From Perilla frutescens (lineage: Eukaryota; Streptophyta; Magnoliopsida; Lamiales; Lamiaceae), in contig BRKX01000014.1 of the NCBI GenBank assembly GCA_026008535.1, forward strand, positions 46,754,506 through 46,818,505: a stretch of DNA of 64,000 nucleotides. Reading direction: 5' to 3'. Below the pieces are notes generated by a model that made no database searches, was not told where the DNA came from, and saw nothing but the letters and a program-made list of their open reading frames with translations. Of this stretch, positions 43,004 to 54,119 are shown in pieces. Numbering within the stretch: the stretch's first letter is position 1; each line of letters starts with the position of its first letter. The position numbers and the translations under genes are program-made.

Positions 43004-44456
43004 AAGCATGCGTAAATGTTTTAAATTTGCCTTTTATTTGCCATTCATCAGCCCAATATCTAAATATCAAAATGCAACATAACACGTACTGATAAACCCA
43101 TAGTTTTCATTGCATGCATATATATTAAGAAGTTGCACATAGTTTTTCATATTTTGTGTAGTGTCACGTGTTTGCTCATTTTGAAGGGATTTGATGCTAT
43201 TTATTTTATGAGACTCAATTGAGCTTGAAAAGTACTTAAGAATATAGAGGATCGAGTTAGGAGCGCATGGCAATGTGAATCAATTCAATCGGATGAGAAA
43301 CAAGCAAGAACAGAGCAAAACGGTGAAGTGTGTCAGGTGGTGAAAAATAGCACGGTCTGTGCTCCTGTCTCGGCGAAGCAGACATGTTTTTTTTTTTTGC
43401 AATTAAGAGCACGAGCCGTGCTCCATGTTGCACGGCCCGTGCTCTGTTCAGTGATTTCCGACGAGTTTCCTTCCTGGACTGAGTTTTCTTCCATTCTTAG
43501 GCTTGAACTTCCTCCATTATATTAGGGTTCATTATGCATGAAAATTTATCAAATTTTACCCTATACTAGAGCAGAGAAGAGCAAGAGACGGCGGAGAACG
43601 ACAGAGAGCAACTAAGATTGAAGATTCAACTCGGCATAAGTTTCATTTACAATTCTTAGTTTATGTTTATCATGTTAGCTTTAATCATCTATTTATTTTC
43701 TATGGATTGTAATTTGATGATGAGTAGCTAAACATTTAGAGATTCTAGGGTTTGAACACAACTATGGATTTTTGTGATTTTAATTAATACTATTATTCAT
43801 TTCCTTTATTTGCTTATGCTTCCTTGAATTAATTGTCTTGTGAATTTATTTGGCCATCAGATGCACATGTGTAGTTAATTGATTATCACTCGAGCGAGGT
43901 TAATTAGTTGACGGATTAGGAATGCATAACATGAGCTTGCTAGATCAAGAGATTGAAAGGTTATCGTGAGGAGAATAAATCCTGAGAACCGTTAGGAGTT
44001 AGATGCTAATTTGAGATCGACAAATGATAATTAGGATCTAATCTACATCTATAACTTACTCGAGAGAGATGGTCTAGATAATTTAGTGATTCTCCTGCAA
44101 ATTTAGGAATCAAACTTGGTTTAATATGTTAATTAAATTCACAAAATCCATAGGCGTGTAGACCCTAGAATCCGTTTTTATCCCTGAAGTTCCCATTTTA
44201 TTCTTGTGCTCCTATTATTTATAATTTATTTCTTAGTTTTATTTAGCTTAAAAATCCAACCTTTGATCTGGTCATCTAGATAAAGTAGAATAGTTAAATT
44301 GACTACCTAGTTGAATTACATTGCTAGTCTCTGTGGATACGATATCTGTTCTCACCATTATTTTGCTACAATTCACCTCGTACACTTGTGAATCATTTTT
44401 GAGTGAAATAAAAGAGCAAACACATACTGCAAGTAATATCAGAAAAAAGGAATTAC
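43004..44456 (+). repeat. Athila/Tat-style LTR relic, duplicate
   Basis: Copy of 35289-36740, including the three GCACGG-type palindromic words near 43350-43440. One extra T in the poly-T run near 43390. Confidence 0.6.
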
Positions 44457-44770
44457 TGTTAAGTTGTGGAGCCTGAGAAGAAAACATGAGCATATTACAA
44501 ATAAAGCGTGCCCATGTCTTATCTGTTGGGCTGATGGGTGAGAATTTTGAAGGCCCTTATTTAGGCTCATATTTATTTTAGGGGTTCTCCTATTATAAAT
44601 AGTCTCTCAATATAATTGTAATCCTAATCCAAAAATTTATATCTCTAAAGAATAACCTGGCTTGGCAGTGCCCCAGCCCCTATAGTAGTCATATCCTGAC
44701 GAATTGGGTAAACAACTTTTGTGTTCTTATTACTTTTCAAGATTGATTATTTTCTGTCTAAATCGTAACA
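44457..44770 (+). repeat. 5' LTR of copia element E, duplicate
   Basis: Copy of 36741-37054; the primer site follows at 44773-44785. Confidence 0.8.
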
Positions 44771-44810
44771 ACTGGTATCAAGAGCTACGAGTTTAGAGAG
44801 GGCAGATACG

Positions 44811-45876
44811 ATGAGAGACGTGAAAATGCTAATTGAAAAGTTCGACGGAACAGATTTCTGGTTCTGGAAGATGCAAATAGAGGATTATATATATGGTAAA
44901 GATTTGTATCAATCTCTGAACAAGAAACCTGAAACCATGGAGAATGATGAATGGAAGTTGTTGGAAAGAAAGACGATGAGCGTGGTATGATTATCGTTGT
45001 CCAGAAATGTGGCGCTCCATACAATCAAAGCAAAAACTACCAAGGAGATGCTGGAGACGTTATTGGAGATGTACGAGAAGCTATCAGCAGCGAACAAGGT
45101 TCATATGATGAGACGTCTTTTTAACTTAAAGATGTCAGAGAGTACGGCGGTTGCTGATCATCTTAATGATTTTAATTTGATTACAACCCAATTGAGCTCT
45201 GTTGAGATTCACTTTGATGATGAAGTTTGAGCCTTAATTTTGTTGTCTTTCTTACCAGAAAGTTGGAGCGGGACAGTTACTGCTGTTAGTTCTTCTTCAG
45301 TAGGGAAAGAGAAAATGAAGTTTGATGAAGTAAGTGATCTGATTATCAGTGAAGAAATTCACAGGAGGGAATCGGGTATTACTTCAGAGTCAGCTTTGAG
45401 TACAGAAAAAGAGGTAAATCGAAAGAAAGATCAAAATTAAATTAGGGTAGATCGAAGTCAAGAGGTAAAAGCTAGTCAAAGATAGATAAGAGTTCGATCT
45501 AGTGCTAGAATAGTGATGAGTTTGGTCACTACAAAAATCAGTGCAGTGAATTAAAAAGAAAGCAAAATGATCAGAAGAACAAGAAGTCTGCAAATGCATG
45601 AACAAATGATATTTTAGATGCATTAATGTTGAGTGTGAGTAGTCCATTGAAGTCGTGGGTTTTGGATTCTGGAGCATCGTTTCATTTATGCAGTAATGCT
45701 GAAGTAATAGAACGCTACGCTTCTGGTGATTTTGGAGAGGTTTATCTTGCTGATGATGAGCCTTTGAAAATTGTAGAGAAGAGGAATGTTCGAATCACTA
45801 CACGGAATGGATTTGTACTGCAGTTGCATAATGTGAGACATATTTCTAGTTTGAGAAAGAAATTGGTGAGTTCGTT
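44811..45876 (+). pseudogene. Copia gag and protease fragment (element E, unit 2)
   Basis: Same nonsense codons and frame breaks as 37095-38160, so the decay preceded the duplication. Includes the DSGAS protease box near 45665-45680. The likely continuation of this element (pre-integrase domain) is at 48624-49012, beyond inserted sequence. Confidence 0.85.
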
Positions 45877-46750
45877 CCAAACATATTTTTTTATGCACAA
45901 ATCTGCAACTAACACAGGTCGGGCAATATAGTAGTAAATCGAGTATCGTATCACAGGGACTGAAAATATTGATTAACACTGAGTACTAAGCTAACAATTC
46001 TTTATTATCCAGGCTACCAATTTATGGGTTTACTAAAACTAGGCACGAATTTAAATGAAATAATAGAAAATAATGAGAACCAAATAAACGCAAGGAAATA
46101 AACTAAGCAAATAATCAAACTCAATCAATTAATGAAATACTAATCCTAGGGAATGCAGCACACATGTATCCACTATGATTCAATTTAATCCTAATCTTTC
46201 CCAATTTTAATCCGATTAAAGGTGAGGAATCAAAAATATATCTACCTATCTCCGCCAGGTCTCAAGGTAGAAGCAGATTAACAAACAACCTATTACTTTC
46301 GTCTCTAGGATAATTTACTAACTCCCGATTGATCAACAGATTAAATCCCCTACAGATTTCATGGAACGTGTATCAAAGTGTTCAATTAATCCCACTAATT
46401 AATTATCTCCGCCAGGACTCAAATTAACTAGCTAGCATGCATCAATTATGATCAGTAATCAAGCATGAAATCAAAAGCACTTGAACATTTGAACACAATA
46501 ATCGGAAGGGAAAAATAACAAGATTAAATTAAATACATAGCTTCAATCATGCTTTGCAAACCCTAGAATTAATAAAAGACTACTCACGCATAATTAAAAC
46601 CATAGAAATAATAGAAATAACGATAAGCATTGACATAAAATAAATGTGCAATAAAATAGAAAAACCGGAATGACGATTCGTTGAATAAAACTTGAATTCT
46701 TCTTTCTTGAATGTTTACAGCAAACCTCGAAAGTAAAATAAGTTTGGAAC
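45877..46750 (-). repeat. Inverted LTR relic, duplicate, fused to copia F
   Basis: Copy of 38161-39034 without the last 53 bp that hold the TATA box. At 46750 it passes without any target duplication into the protease/pre-integrase part of copia F, so the junction is a rearrangement rather than a clean insertion. Confidence 0.6.
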
Positions 46751-48028
46751 ATGGGCTAGTCTGTAGTGCCAGAGAAGGGTATTATCCTTCCCTTTAACAG
46801 AATTCAAGTGGCCTTGTATAGTATTACCAATCAAGAAATACAGATCACTTTTCCTTAGTCCTTGAATGACAGTATGATCCCCTTTTGTTACCATCATTTT
46901 ACCATATTCAGATTGAAATTTATAGCCCATTTTATCAAGAACACCAAGAGATATTAAGTTTCTTCTCAGTTCAGGAACATACCTGACCTCTGTGAGAATT
47001 CTGATAACTCCATCAAACATTTTGATTTTGACAGAGCCTACCCCTTTGATCCTGCAACTTTGGTCATTCCCTAGGAGCACAGTTCCTCCATCTTGATGAT
47101 TAAGGTCACAGAACCACTCCTTAATAGGAGTCATATGGAAGCTGCAACCTGAATCAAGAACCCATTCTGATCCAATGTCTGAAGAGGAAATGGCAAGAGC
47201 TTCTGAATACTCATAGCCTTCAGAATTGGATCCTTGGATTGTCTGGTTCACCTGGTTCTTCTGGCCCTCATGAGATTGATCAATTCCTTTTCCCTTCAAA
47301 GCTTTCCACTTAGTGCAATTCTTCTTGTAGTGACCGGGCTCATGGCAATGAAAGCATTTCCTAATTTCTTGGTCACTTGATGCTTCTGCAACCTTCTTTT
47401 GAGGCTTCTTGGTTTCTTTCTTCTTCTGTTGCTTATTTGAATTATTAGAGTATTGTTTCTTAATACTCAATCCTTCACCAGCAGAAGATGTGCTCAATGT
47501 CTCAGTGCTCTTCTGCAGCTCCTTTGACTTAAGAGCCATTTGAACATCATTGAGTTTTATAGTTAAAGACTCCCAAACAGCAGATGGCAGAATGAGAGCC
47601 TTGTCTTCATCAACAAGTTTGACTTCTATATTCTCAAGATCGTCAAGAATTTTGTTGAACTCATCCATTTGGTGTAGGATGGGTTTATCATCTGTCATCT
47701 TGAAGGAATACAGCTTCCGCTTCATCTACAGCCGATTGGCCAATGTCTTCACCATGTACAAGCTTTCAAGCTTGTTCTATACACCCAAAGCTGTAGCTTC
47801 TTTGGCAACTTCCCTCAAAGCTTTATCACCCAGTGAGAGGATGATCATGCTATGAGCTTTCTCTAATATCTTGGCATGATCCTCAGACTTTTCTTTTTCC
47901 TTTGCTGAATTCTGCTTGAGAGTTTCTCCTAGTCCTTGCTGGATCAGAAGAGCTTTCATCTTCACCTTCCATAAGCCAAAATTCGACTTATCAGTGAACT
48001 TCTCCACATCAAAGCGAGCAGCACTCAT
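46751..48028 (-). pseudogene. Copia gag-protease-pre-integrase fragment (element F)
   Basis: From ATG 48028: MSAARFDVEKFTDKSNFGLW, then KMKALLIQQGL (copia gag). Two stops (about 47777 and 47726) are in the same frame. Next are the basic region KKKETKKPQKKV, zinc knuckle CFHCHEPGHYKKNC, protease EWVLDSGCSFHMT, VRYVPELRRNLISLG and LLWHYRLAHVP, the start of the pre-integrase domain. Truncated there by the junction at 46750. It differs from element E, so it is another copia family. The frame is well kept, suggesting younger age than E. Confidence 0.85.
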
Positions 48029-48179
48029 CTTGTAGCTTTCTTCTTTCCTACAGATGATGCCACTTATTGTGATTACTCGATCAAAAAAGACTAGAACAAG
48101 ATGATTTATCAAGAAAAGAAACTGGTGCAGAAAATGAAAAACGAACACAAGAGTTAGAGTGATTTGATCATAACCGATC

Positions 48180-48618
48180 TACATCCACTTTGGTGTTTTC
48201 TTGATTGTATTCACTGCTTGGCTCAATGATTTACAGATTACAATTGCTTTTCTATAGCTAAGCTACACTATAGAAACCTGCACAACTATAATCCCTCTCT
48301 ATCTCTCTTGCTCTCTTAGAAGAACTGCAACCAACAAGTATATATACAAACCCTAACCCTAACAGATAGAAGACTTGCTACCCAACTGCTCAATCGCTAT
48401 TAACAAACTAAAGAATCTAGCTGTTAACTGTTGATCTTCAACTGCATGGCAACGGGCTTCAATCAGCTGCAACAATACTCCATGCTCCAATCTTTATGTT
48501 GCATGATTTCATGTGATAAGTTGATAAGAGTGAAGATTCTTATCATGAGAGCTTATCACTCTTCTTCAGCTCAATCCCACCTTGAACCTCTAATTTGATG
48601 AGCTGCTATACTTCAACA
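48180..48618 (-). repeat. 5' LTR of copia element F
   Basis: The minus strand begins TGTTGAAGTATAGCAGC at 48618; the outer flank GTAAC (48619-48623) would be its target site. TATATATAC box near 48340. The inner end is approximate; the sequence CGGTTATGATC near 48165 might be the primer site but matches initiator tRNA-Met poorly. The 3' LTR is missing. Confidence 0.6.
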
Positions 48619-48623
48619 GTAAC

Positions 48624-49012
48624 TTTGGCTACAGCAATTGGAAGATAGCCAAAGGAGCTATGGTAATGGATTGAGGTAAGAAAGATGGTACGTTGTATAT
48701 GACAACTAATAACAAAGATTGCATTGCTATTGCAGGAGCAAACAATAATGCAGATTTGTGGCATTGTCAACTTGGCCACATGAGTGATAAAAGAATGAAA
48801 GAACTATGTTCAAAGGGTAAGTTGTCAGGCCTCAAGGCAGTTGACGTGGGTCTTTGTGAGGATTGTGTTTTCAGGAAACAGAAAAAGGTGAGTTTCTCGA
48901 AGGGTGGCAGAGACTTGAAGAAGTAGAAGCTAGATTGGTAACAACGACTTATGGGGGCCAGCACCAGTGAAGTCTCTTGGTGGTGCATCCTACTACATGA
49001 ATGCATGTAGTA
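48624..49012 (+). pseudogene. Copia pre-integrase fragment (probable continuation of element E)
   Basis: Frame reads NWKIAKGAMVMD, stop, GKKDGTLYMTTNNKDCIAIA, then ADLWHCQLGHMSDKRMKEL, LCEDCVFRKQKKVSF: the zinc-binding pre-integrase domain of copia elements. After 48930 a frameshift leads to remnants of LVHTDLWGPAPVKSLGGASYY. It fits after VRHISSLRKKL of element E on the same strand, with about 15-20 residues missing. It ends abruptly at ~49012. Confidence 0.8.
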
Positions 49013-49063
49013 GTGGTATCTTGTTTTTTTTTCCTTATAATGTCATTGTCTTTTATTGTTAAA

Positions 49064-49292
49064 TACTCCCCGTTTCATCACGTTTGTTGTTTTAGGATTT
49101 TAATCTAGAATTAACAATTAATTTTTTAGACTAATACACCTCTTTATTCTATATCAAATAAAATCTTATTCCCTTATATTTTCCTAAAAAGTTAACAAAA
49201 TTTTCTCTCCGTATATTTGTATGGTTAAACTTGGGAGAATGGTGAAAATATCTAAAACAACAAACATTTTGACATAAAAATAAAACTCCAGT
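49064..49292. mobile_element. Stowaway-like MITE
   Basis: Left end TACTCCCCGTTTCATCACGT, followed by TTTGTTGTTTTAGGATTTT; right end has AAAATATCTAAAACAACAAACATTTT, its inverted partner. About 230 bp, AT-rich, no ORF. CTCCCxCCGTxxC-type starts are usual for plant Stowaway elements. It lies just before the FAR1-like sequence, perhaps in its intron or upstream region. Confidence 0.55.
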
Positions 49293-49296
49293 CTAC

Positions 49297-50510
49297 ACAT
49301 TTTACAATGAATATGCAAAAGAAGTAGGATTTAGCATAAAAAAATAGAGTGGTCATACACATAATTGGAGATTACTCGATAGGATATTTTGTTGTTCATG
49401 CCAAGGGCATAGACCAACAGACAAAAGGGAAGTCGATATTAATTCTCATTGTCCAGAAACAAGAATATGTTATAAGGTAGCAATGAAAATTAATAGACGA
49501 GGTGCTGCCAAATATACAGTTATTGAGTTTATTCCAGAACATGGTGGTCACGTGCTAGCAAGTCCAATTAAGACTTTCTCTTGAGGTCTTATCGAAACAT
49601 AAATACTTTGCAAGCTTCACAAGTGGATATTATTGAAAGCTCAAGAATAGCACCGAAAACAGGTTATACCTTGATGTTGAAACAAATGGGTGGTCGTAAA
49701 AATGTTGAATTTATATTGGAAGATTATAGAAATTACTTGCATTCAAAGAGAACTATGTAAACAAAGACTGGTGAAATTCCACCATCAATCCACAAAATAT
49801 TTGCTATCAAATCATCTTCACTCGAGGTGTGTTAGAATACTTAATACAAAGGCAGTTGAATGATCCTAGCTTTTTTTATGCAATTCAGCTTGATGAAGAT
49901 GATTTGATAGCAAATATTTTGTGGATTGATGGTGAAATAATGGTTGATATCTTTATTTTGGGGATGTCATTTCTTTTGATACGACGTACCGAAAAATAAA
50001 GAGGGCAGACAATTTTTGCTTTTTGTTGGCGTGAATCACTATAAGCAAACAATTGTTTTCGGGGTAACATTATTGTTTGACAAGACTACATCAACATTTA
50101 ATTGGTCATGTAACACATTTGTGGAAGTCATGTCAAGAAAAAAAAACTTAAAACTGTACTTACGGATCAAGATTCAGCAATGGCAAATGCTTTAGGAACA
50201 CAATGGCCTGAAATTTGTCATTGTTTGTGTATTTGGCATATATATCAGAATTCAGCTACTCATTTGAAGTCACGTGTTTGCAAAATTTACGAGTTTCTCT
50301 AAGGATTTCAGTTCATGTATATATGATTATGATGAAGAATATGATTTTCTGAATGCTTGGCATCACATGCTGGAAAAATATGAACTTCAGAATGATGAGT
50401 GGCTACAAAGATTGTTAAAAAAAACAGAAAAATGGGCCCTAGTTTACAGGCGACAATCATTTTGTGCATATATAATAACTACTCAACGTAGTGAAATCAT
50501 GTACAGTAGT
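49297..50510 (+). pseudogene. FAR1/FRS-type gene, 5' part
   Basis: FAR1 DNA-binding domain: TFYNEYAKEVGFSIKK, then CCSCQGHRPTDKREVDINSH and RICYKVAMKINRRGAA, with frame breaks and a TAG. Next SRIAPKTGYTLMLKQMGG, then the MULE-derived domain: VLEYLIQRQLNDPSFFYAIQ, LIANIFWIDGEI, KQTIVFGVTLLFDKTTSTF, VLTDQDSAMANA (the Asp is kept) and CHCLCIWHIYQNS. FAR1/FRS proteins are transcription factors derived from Mutator transposases. The start is missing; coding is cut at 50510 by element G and resumes at 61532. Several stops and frameshifts make it a pseudogene. A small inverted insertion is at 49779-49820. Confidence 0.82.
49779..49935. repeat. Inverted repeat (42-bp arms) inside the FAR1-like sequence
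   Basis: 49779-49820 is the reverse complement of 49894-49935; 73 bp lie between. The right arm encodes the expected DLIANIFWIDGE; the left arm is extra sequence in antisense and breaks the frame. Could fold into a strong hairpin in RNA. Confidence 0.85.
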
Positions 50511-50991
50511 TGTGGAGGTCTATTTTTGTTAAAGGCCCAGTAAGCAAGGCCCGTGTGCGTTTTAAGGTCTTGAGGCCCGTTAGACGTGTGTCGAAGTCTA
50601 AGGGTTTAAGGTCGAAGGGGGCGATGTCGAAGAATAGATAAAAGAGCAAGCTAGGGTAGAGTTCGAAACCAAGAGACCAAGTCAAAAAGGGACGTTAGAG
50701 AGATAAACATGACTCGGTCAAAACCCTTGAGGAGATAAGTATCTATCCCCGAAAATAAGGGAGGATCCCTTATTTATCGAAAAAAGGTTACAGCCCCATG
50801 GGATATAAATATCACAAAGGGGGGAAGCATGAGATTCATTCGAGTATTCATCAATCTGGCTAGAAATATTCTTAATCCTCTTTACATGCGTTTAATCTCA
50901 TTTCGACCTCATTCTTTGGCCTCGAGAAATCTTACCGGTTGCCAGAGCTCGAACTTACTCTAGATTTAATTGTAGAAATCAACCAACTACA
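50511..50991 (+). repeat. 5' LTR of element G (481 bp)
   Basis: TGTGGAGGTC to CAACTACA. GGGATATAAATATC promoter-like box near 50800. The other LTR (61046-61526) differs at few sites (for example its first bases TCTGG for TGTGG, and 61093 A for G), which points to a fairly recent insertion. Confidence 0.92.
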
Positions 50992-51010
50992 ATTTGGTGC
51001 CCACCGTGGG
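50992..51010 (+). other. Primer-binding site of element G
   Basis: ATTTGGTGCCCACCGTGGGG directly follows the LTR. TTGGYGCCCACCGTGGGGC is the usual form in plant Tat-type elements. I cannot assign the tRNA. Confidence 0.75.
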
Positions 51011-51339
51011 GCTCTGATCAACCATATCAAAGATGACAGTCGATGGCCGAAGCAGTACGACCCCGAATCCTCAAGACAATCGGAGGAATTCGCCATCAAT
51101 AACCCCTCCCGCATGAGAAAATGGAGATATTACTCAAGTACTGCGAGCGATCCAACAACAACTCGACTCCACCGTTGTGGAACTCGTGGCCATTCGAACA
51201 GAAAATTCAGTCCTCAAAGCTCGGATGGAAACATTCAGTTCACTGAATCAATTCCCCAACGGATTTCATCGACAACCCCCTCAAACTCGAAAAACCAGTC
51301 AGCTATGCGAATAGGTACTTTTAAATTCCGCTAACGAAA

Positions 51340-53077
51340 CTGCTAACCAAAACATTGCAGGAACCAGCGAAGGACAACAGAACAAGGAAAATGCTAACGA
51401 TCCGTATCTTAGACCTCCCCCGAGGTTCGAATACATCGAGATCCAACCCAAAATCAAGGTCGAGAACAAACTGAAGCGGTTGGAAGAAATGCTCACACGA
51501 ATCCCCGGAGTTCCTGCACCTATTCGCAAAATGGCCCCAACAAGCTTCGCAGATTCTCCCTTTACAGAGGAAATCAGCCTTGTGGAGATGCCTCCAAAAT
51601 TTACCTTCCCATCATGAAACTGTTCGACGGCACTACTGACCCCGACGACCACATAGCACAATATAAACAAAGGATGTTCACCACTTCAATCCCGCGACAA
51701 AGTAGAGAAGCCGGGATGTGTAAGGGGTTCGGAAGCAGCCTATCCGGACCAGCACTCTAATGGTTTACAAGTTTACCAAACTCGTCGATCTCCACCTTCA
51801 CTCAACTCAACGACCTGTTCATTGAACAGTTCGCTAGTAGCCGGAGGATCGAAAAACACGCGGATGATCTCTACACAGTGATCCAAAAACCGGAGGAAAC
51901 CCTACGAAGCTTTGTAGGACGATTCAATAGAGAAAAGTATCGATCCCAGGATGCAACGTCGACACCGCCGTGTCAGCCTTCAGGAAAGGCTTAAAAAGGA
52001 GTTCAGATCTTTACAAAGAATTAACAAAATATCCGTGCAAAATAATGGAAGACGTCCTCGCCAAAGCATGGGCACAGATCAAATGGGAAGAAGACGAAGC
52101 AAACTCATCCAAATTTAGACCCCGGAATGATCAACCTCGCAAGGAACACAGGTCTCACATCAGAAACGAGAGGTATCGAGCGGATCCATATCCTCGCAAC
52201 TCTAGATTCGACCCCAGAGATAGGAGGCTACCCGAACGCCCAGACAGAAGGCTACCCGAATATAATCTTTGCATAACACCTTCGGAAGCCGTGAATGCGT
52301 TGAAGGGGCTCGGTCAAAATGTCAAATGGCCCCCAAAGATGAGAACATCTGACAATGAGTGAGATAGGAACAAATTTTGCGACTTCCACAATGACCATGG
52401 GCATAGAACAGACGACTGCATCGCACTTAGACTTGAAGTGATCGAGCTTCTCAAAAGAGGTCACTTAGTCGATCTCCTAACCTCAAAAGGAAGAGAAAAT
52501 TGGAATAGAAGAGACAATCATATAGAATCTCAGCCCATTGAACCCCCGAGAATCGATCGAACACTAAATTGCATAACCGGGGGTTCGAAGGTCAGTGGCA
52601 TCTCCCAATCATCGGCAAAGAGGCACTGCCGGTCCCTCAAATATACGGCAAACATACCTAAAGAAGCTGAACCTGATGATCAGGAAACCTTCAGCTTCTC
52701 CAGTAGTGAAGTATCTGAACTCTCACTCCCACACCACGATGCACTAGTTATTTCTCTTTTAATATCGAACTGTTTAATCAAGCGAACTCTCATCGATAAC
52801 GGGAGTTCCTCTAACGTGATCTTCCTTAGCACTTTAAAAGGAATGCAGGTGAAAGAAACAGATATCGTAAAGAAGTCTACAACACTGATCGGCTTCAGCG
52901 GAGAACATAAAACAACCTTAAGAGAAATTACGCTTCCCACTTACATTGAGGGGCTCAACCTCCTCACAAAATTTCAGGTAATAGACACACCCCCAGCGTA
53001 CAATGTGATTATGGGACGACCCTGGATCCATGAACTCCGAGCAGTACCCTCAACATATCACCAAATCATGAAATTCC
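51340..53077 (+). pseudogene. gag and protease of element G
   Basis: Gag domain: LFDGTTDPDDHIAQYKQRM (51620-51680), FTQLNDLFIEQFASS, EETLRSFVGRFNREK, AFRKGLKRSSDLYKEL. Then an Arg-rich stretch (RDRRLPERPDRRLPEY), and a CDFHNDHGHRTDDC zinc-knuckle-like motif. Protease active site LIDNGSSSNVIF (near 52790) and the YNVIMGRPWIHELRAVPST end. Breaks: stop near 51760, a frameshift near 51937, a TGA at 52360-52362. Gag packages element RNA and protease matures the polyprotein. Cut at 53077 by the solo LTR. Confidence 0.86.
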
Positions 53078-54114
53078 TAATGAGATCGAGCATAGCAATG
53101 AAGAAAATGATCCGGAGCTGCAGTTTAAAGGTCCAATGACGCGTTTGCGAGCTAAGAAGTTGCAAGCTTATTTACAAGCTTCTATTCGTCACAAATTCGA
53201 ACTTGGTGAAAATGAAGTCAAGGGCAGCTCGAGATTGATCACCATGCTATCCATAGATGTTGAAGAAGGAAGCATGAAGACGTGAGAAGAAGAATGACGC
53301 CATTTGGACGTGTGCATGAAAAGTTATGCGCGTTTGCATGGGAAATTGGGAGATGTTGTTTTTCATGCAAAGGTGGCAAGAATCATACCAAATAGGCGTG
53401 GATTTGAAGGCCCAAAGTGTTGGGATTTTATCTAGATTATTTTAGATTTTATTATCTTATTTTTGGTCTTGTTGATTTTTAGTCTTTTTGATTTTTGGTC
53501 TTTTTGATTTTACCTTAATTAGGGACTTCTAGTCAAAATAGGATTCCTAGTTGATCTACTTAGGATTTTCGAAATCCTTTAGCTATTAGGTTTAGGTTTT
53601 CAGTTTTATGCTCCTATAAATAGGAGTACCTTGTGACATTATTATTGAGACAATTGCATGAGTTTGAGATTTATTCCTCCCTTTTGTCTCTGATCCTTTG
53701 GTTGATCACCTATCTACAAACAATTCTATTGTTCTAGCAAATCAATAGTCTTATTTAAGTTCTTCAGGGTACAATCGAGTACTTGGGAGAATTACTGTCC
53801 GGAGAAGTTAGACGTGCGCGTTCGGGTTTATACAACACGGGTTCGCCGCTTTAGCCAATCCTTCTATCAACACCACCGTCGCCACTACCATCACCACCGC
53901 CGCCATCCGTCACCAACACCGCCAAGTCCAGCCCCCCCCCCCAAGTCATACCAAGTGTCTACATCGAGTCCTAGTTCGAGTCGTTGTTTTCTAGTAAGTT
54001 TTACATTGTTTTGAGTCGGATTGATTCCATTATTTTCTAGCTAACGTAGTTCGATTCTTGAGTCTTCCGCGTGCATAAATCTCATGTCTTGGATACATTG
54101 TCCGGGTCACATCA
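53078..54114 (+). repeat. Solo LTR (1,037 bp), A family, inside element G
   Basis: Flanked by ATTCC at 53073-53077 and 54115-54119. It starts TAATGAGATCG (first G mutated to A compared with relatives) and ends GGGTCACATCA. CCTATAAATAGG near 53615. The coding tail (LQFKGPMTRLRAKK) is present. Being inside G shows that A-family elements moved after G inserted. Confidence 0.93.
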
Positions 54115-54119
54115 ATTCC

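Larger units (their letters stand above)
39088..46750. repeat. Segmental tandem duplication, unit 2 (7,663 bp)
   Basis: Near-identical copy of 30454-39034 in the same orientation. It starts inside gag of element D and ends at GTTTGGAAC, where copia element F begins. Contents by position: gag piece (39088-39225), Tekay-like solo LTR (39226-40999), D leader (41000-41785), D 5' LTR (41786-43003), LTR relic (43004-44456), copia E LTR and gag-protease (44457-45876), inverted LTR relic (45877-46750). Confidence 0.93.
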
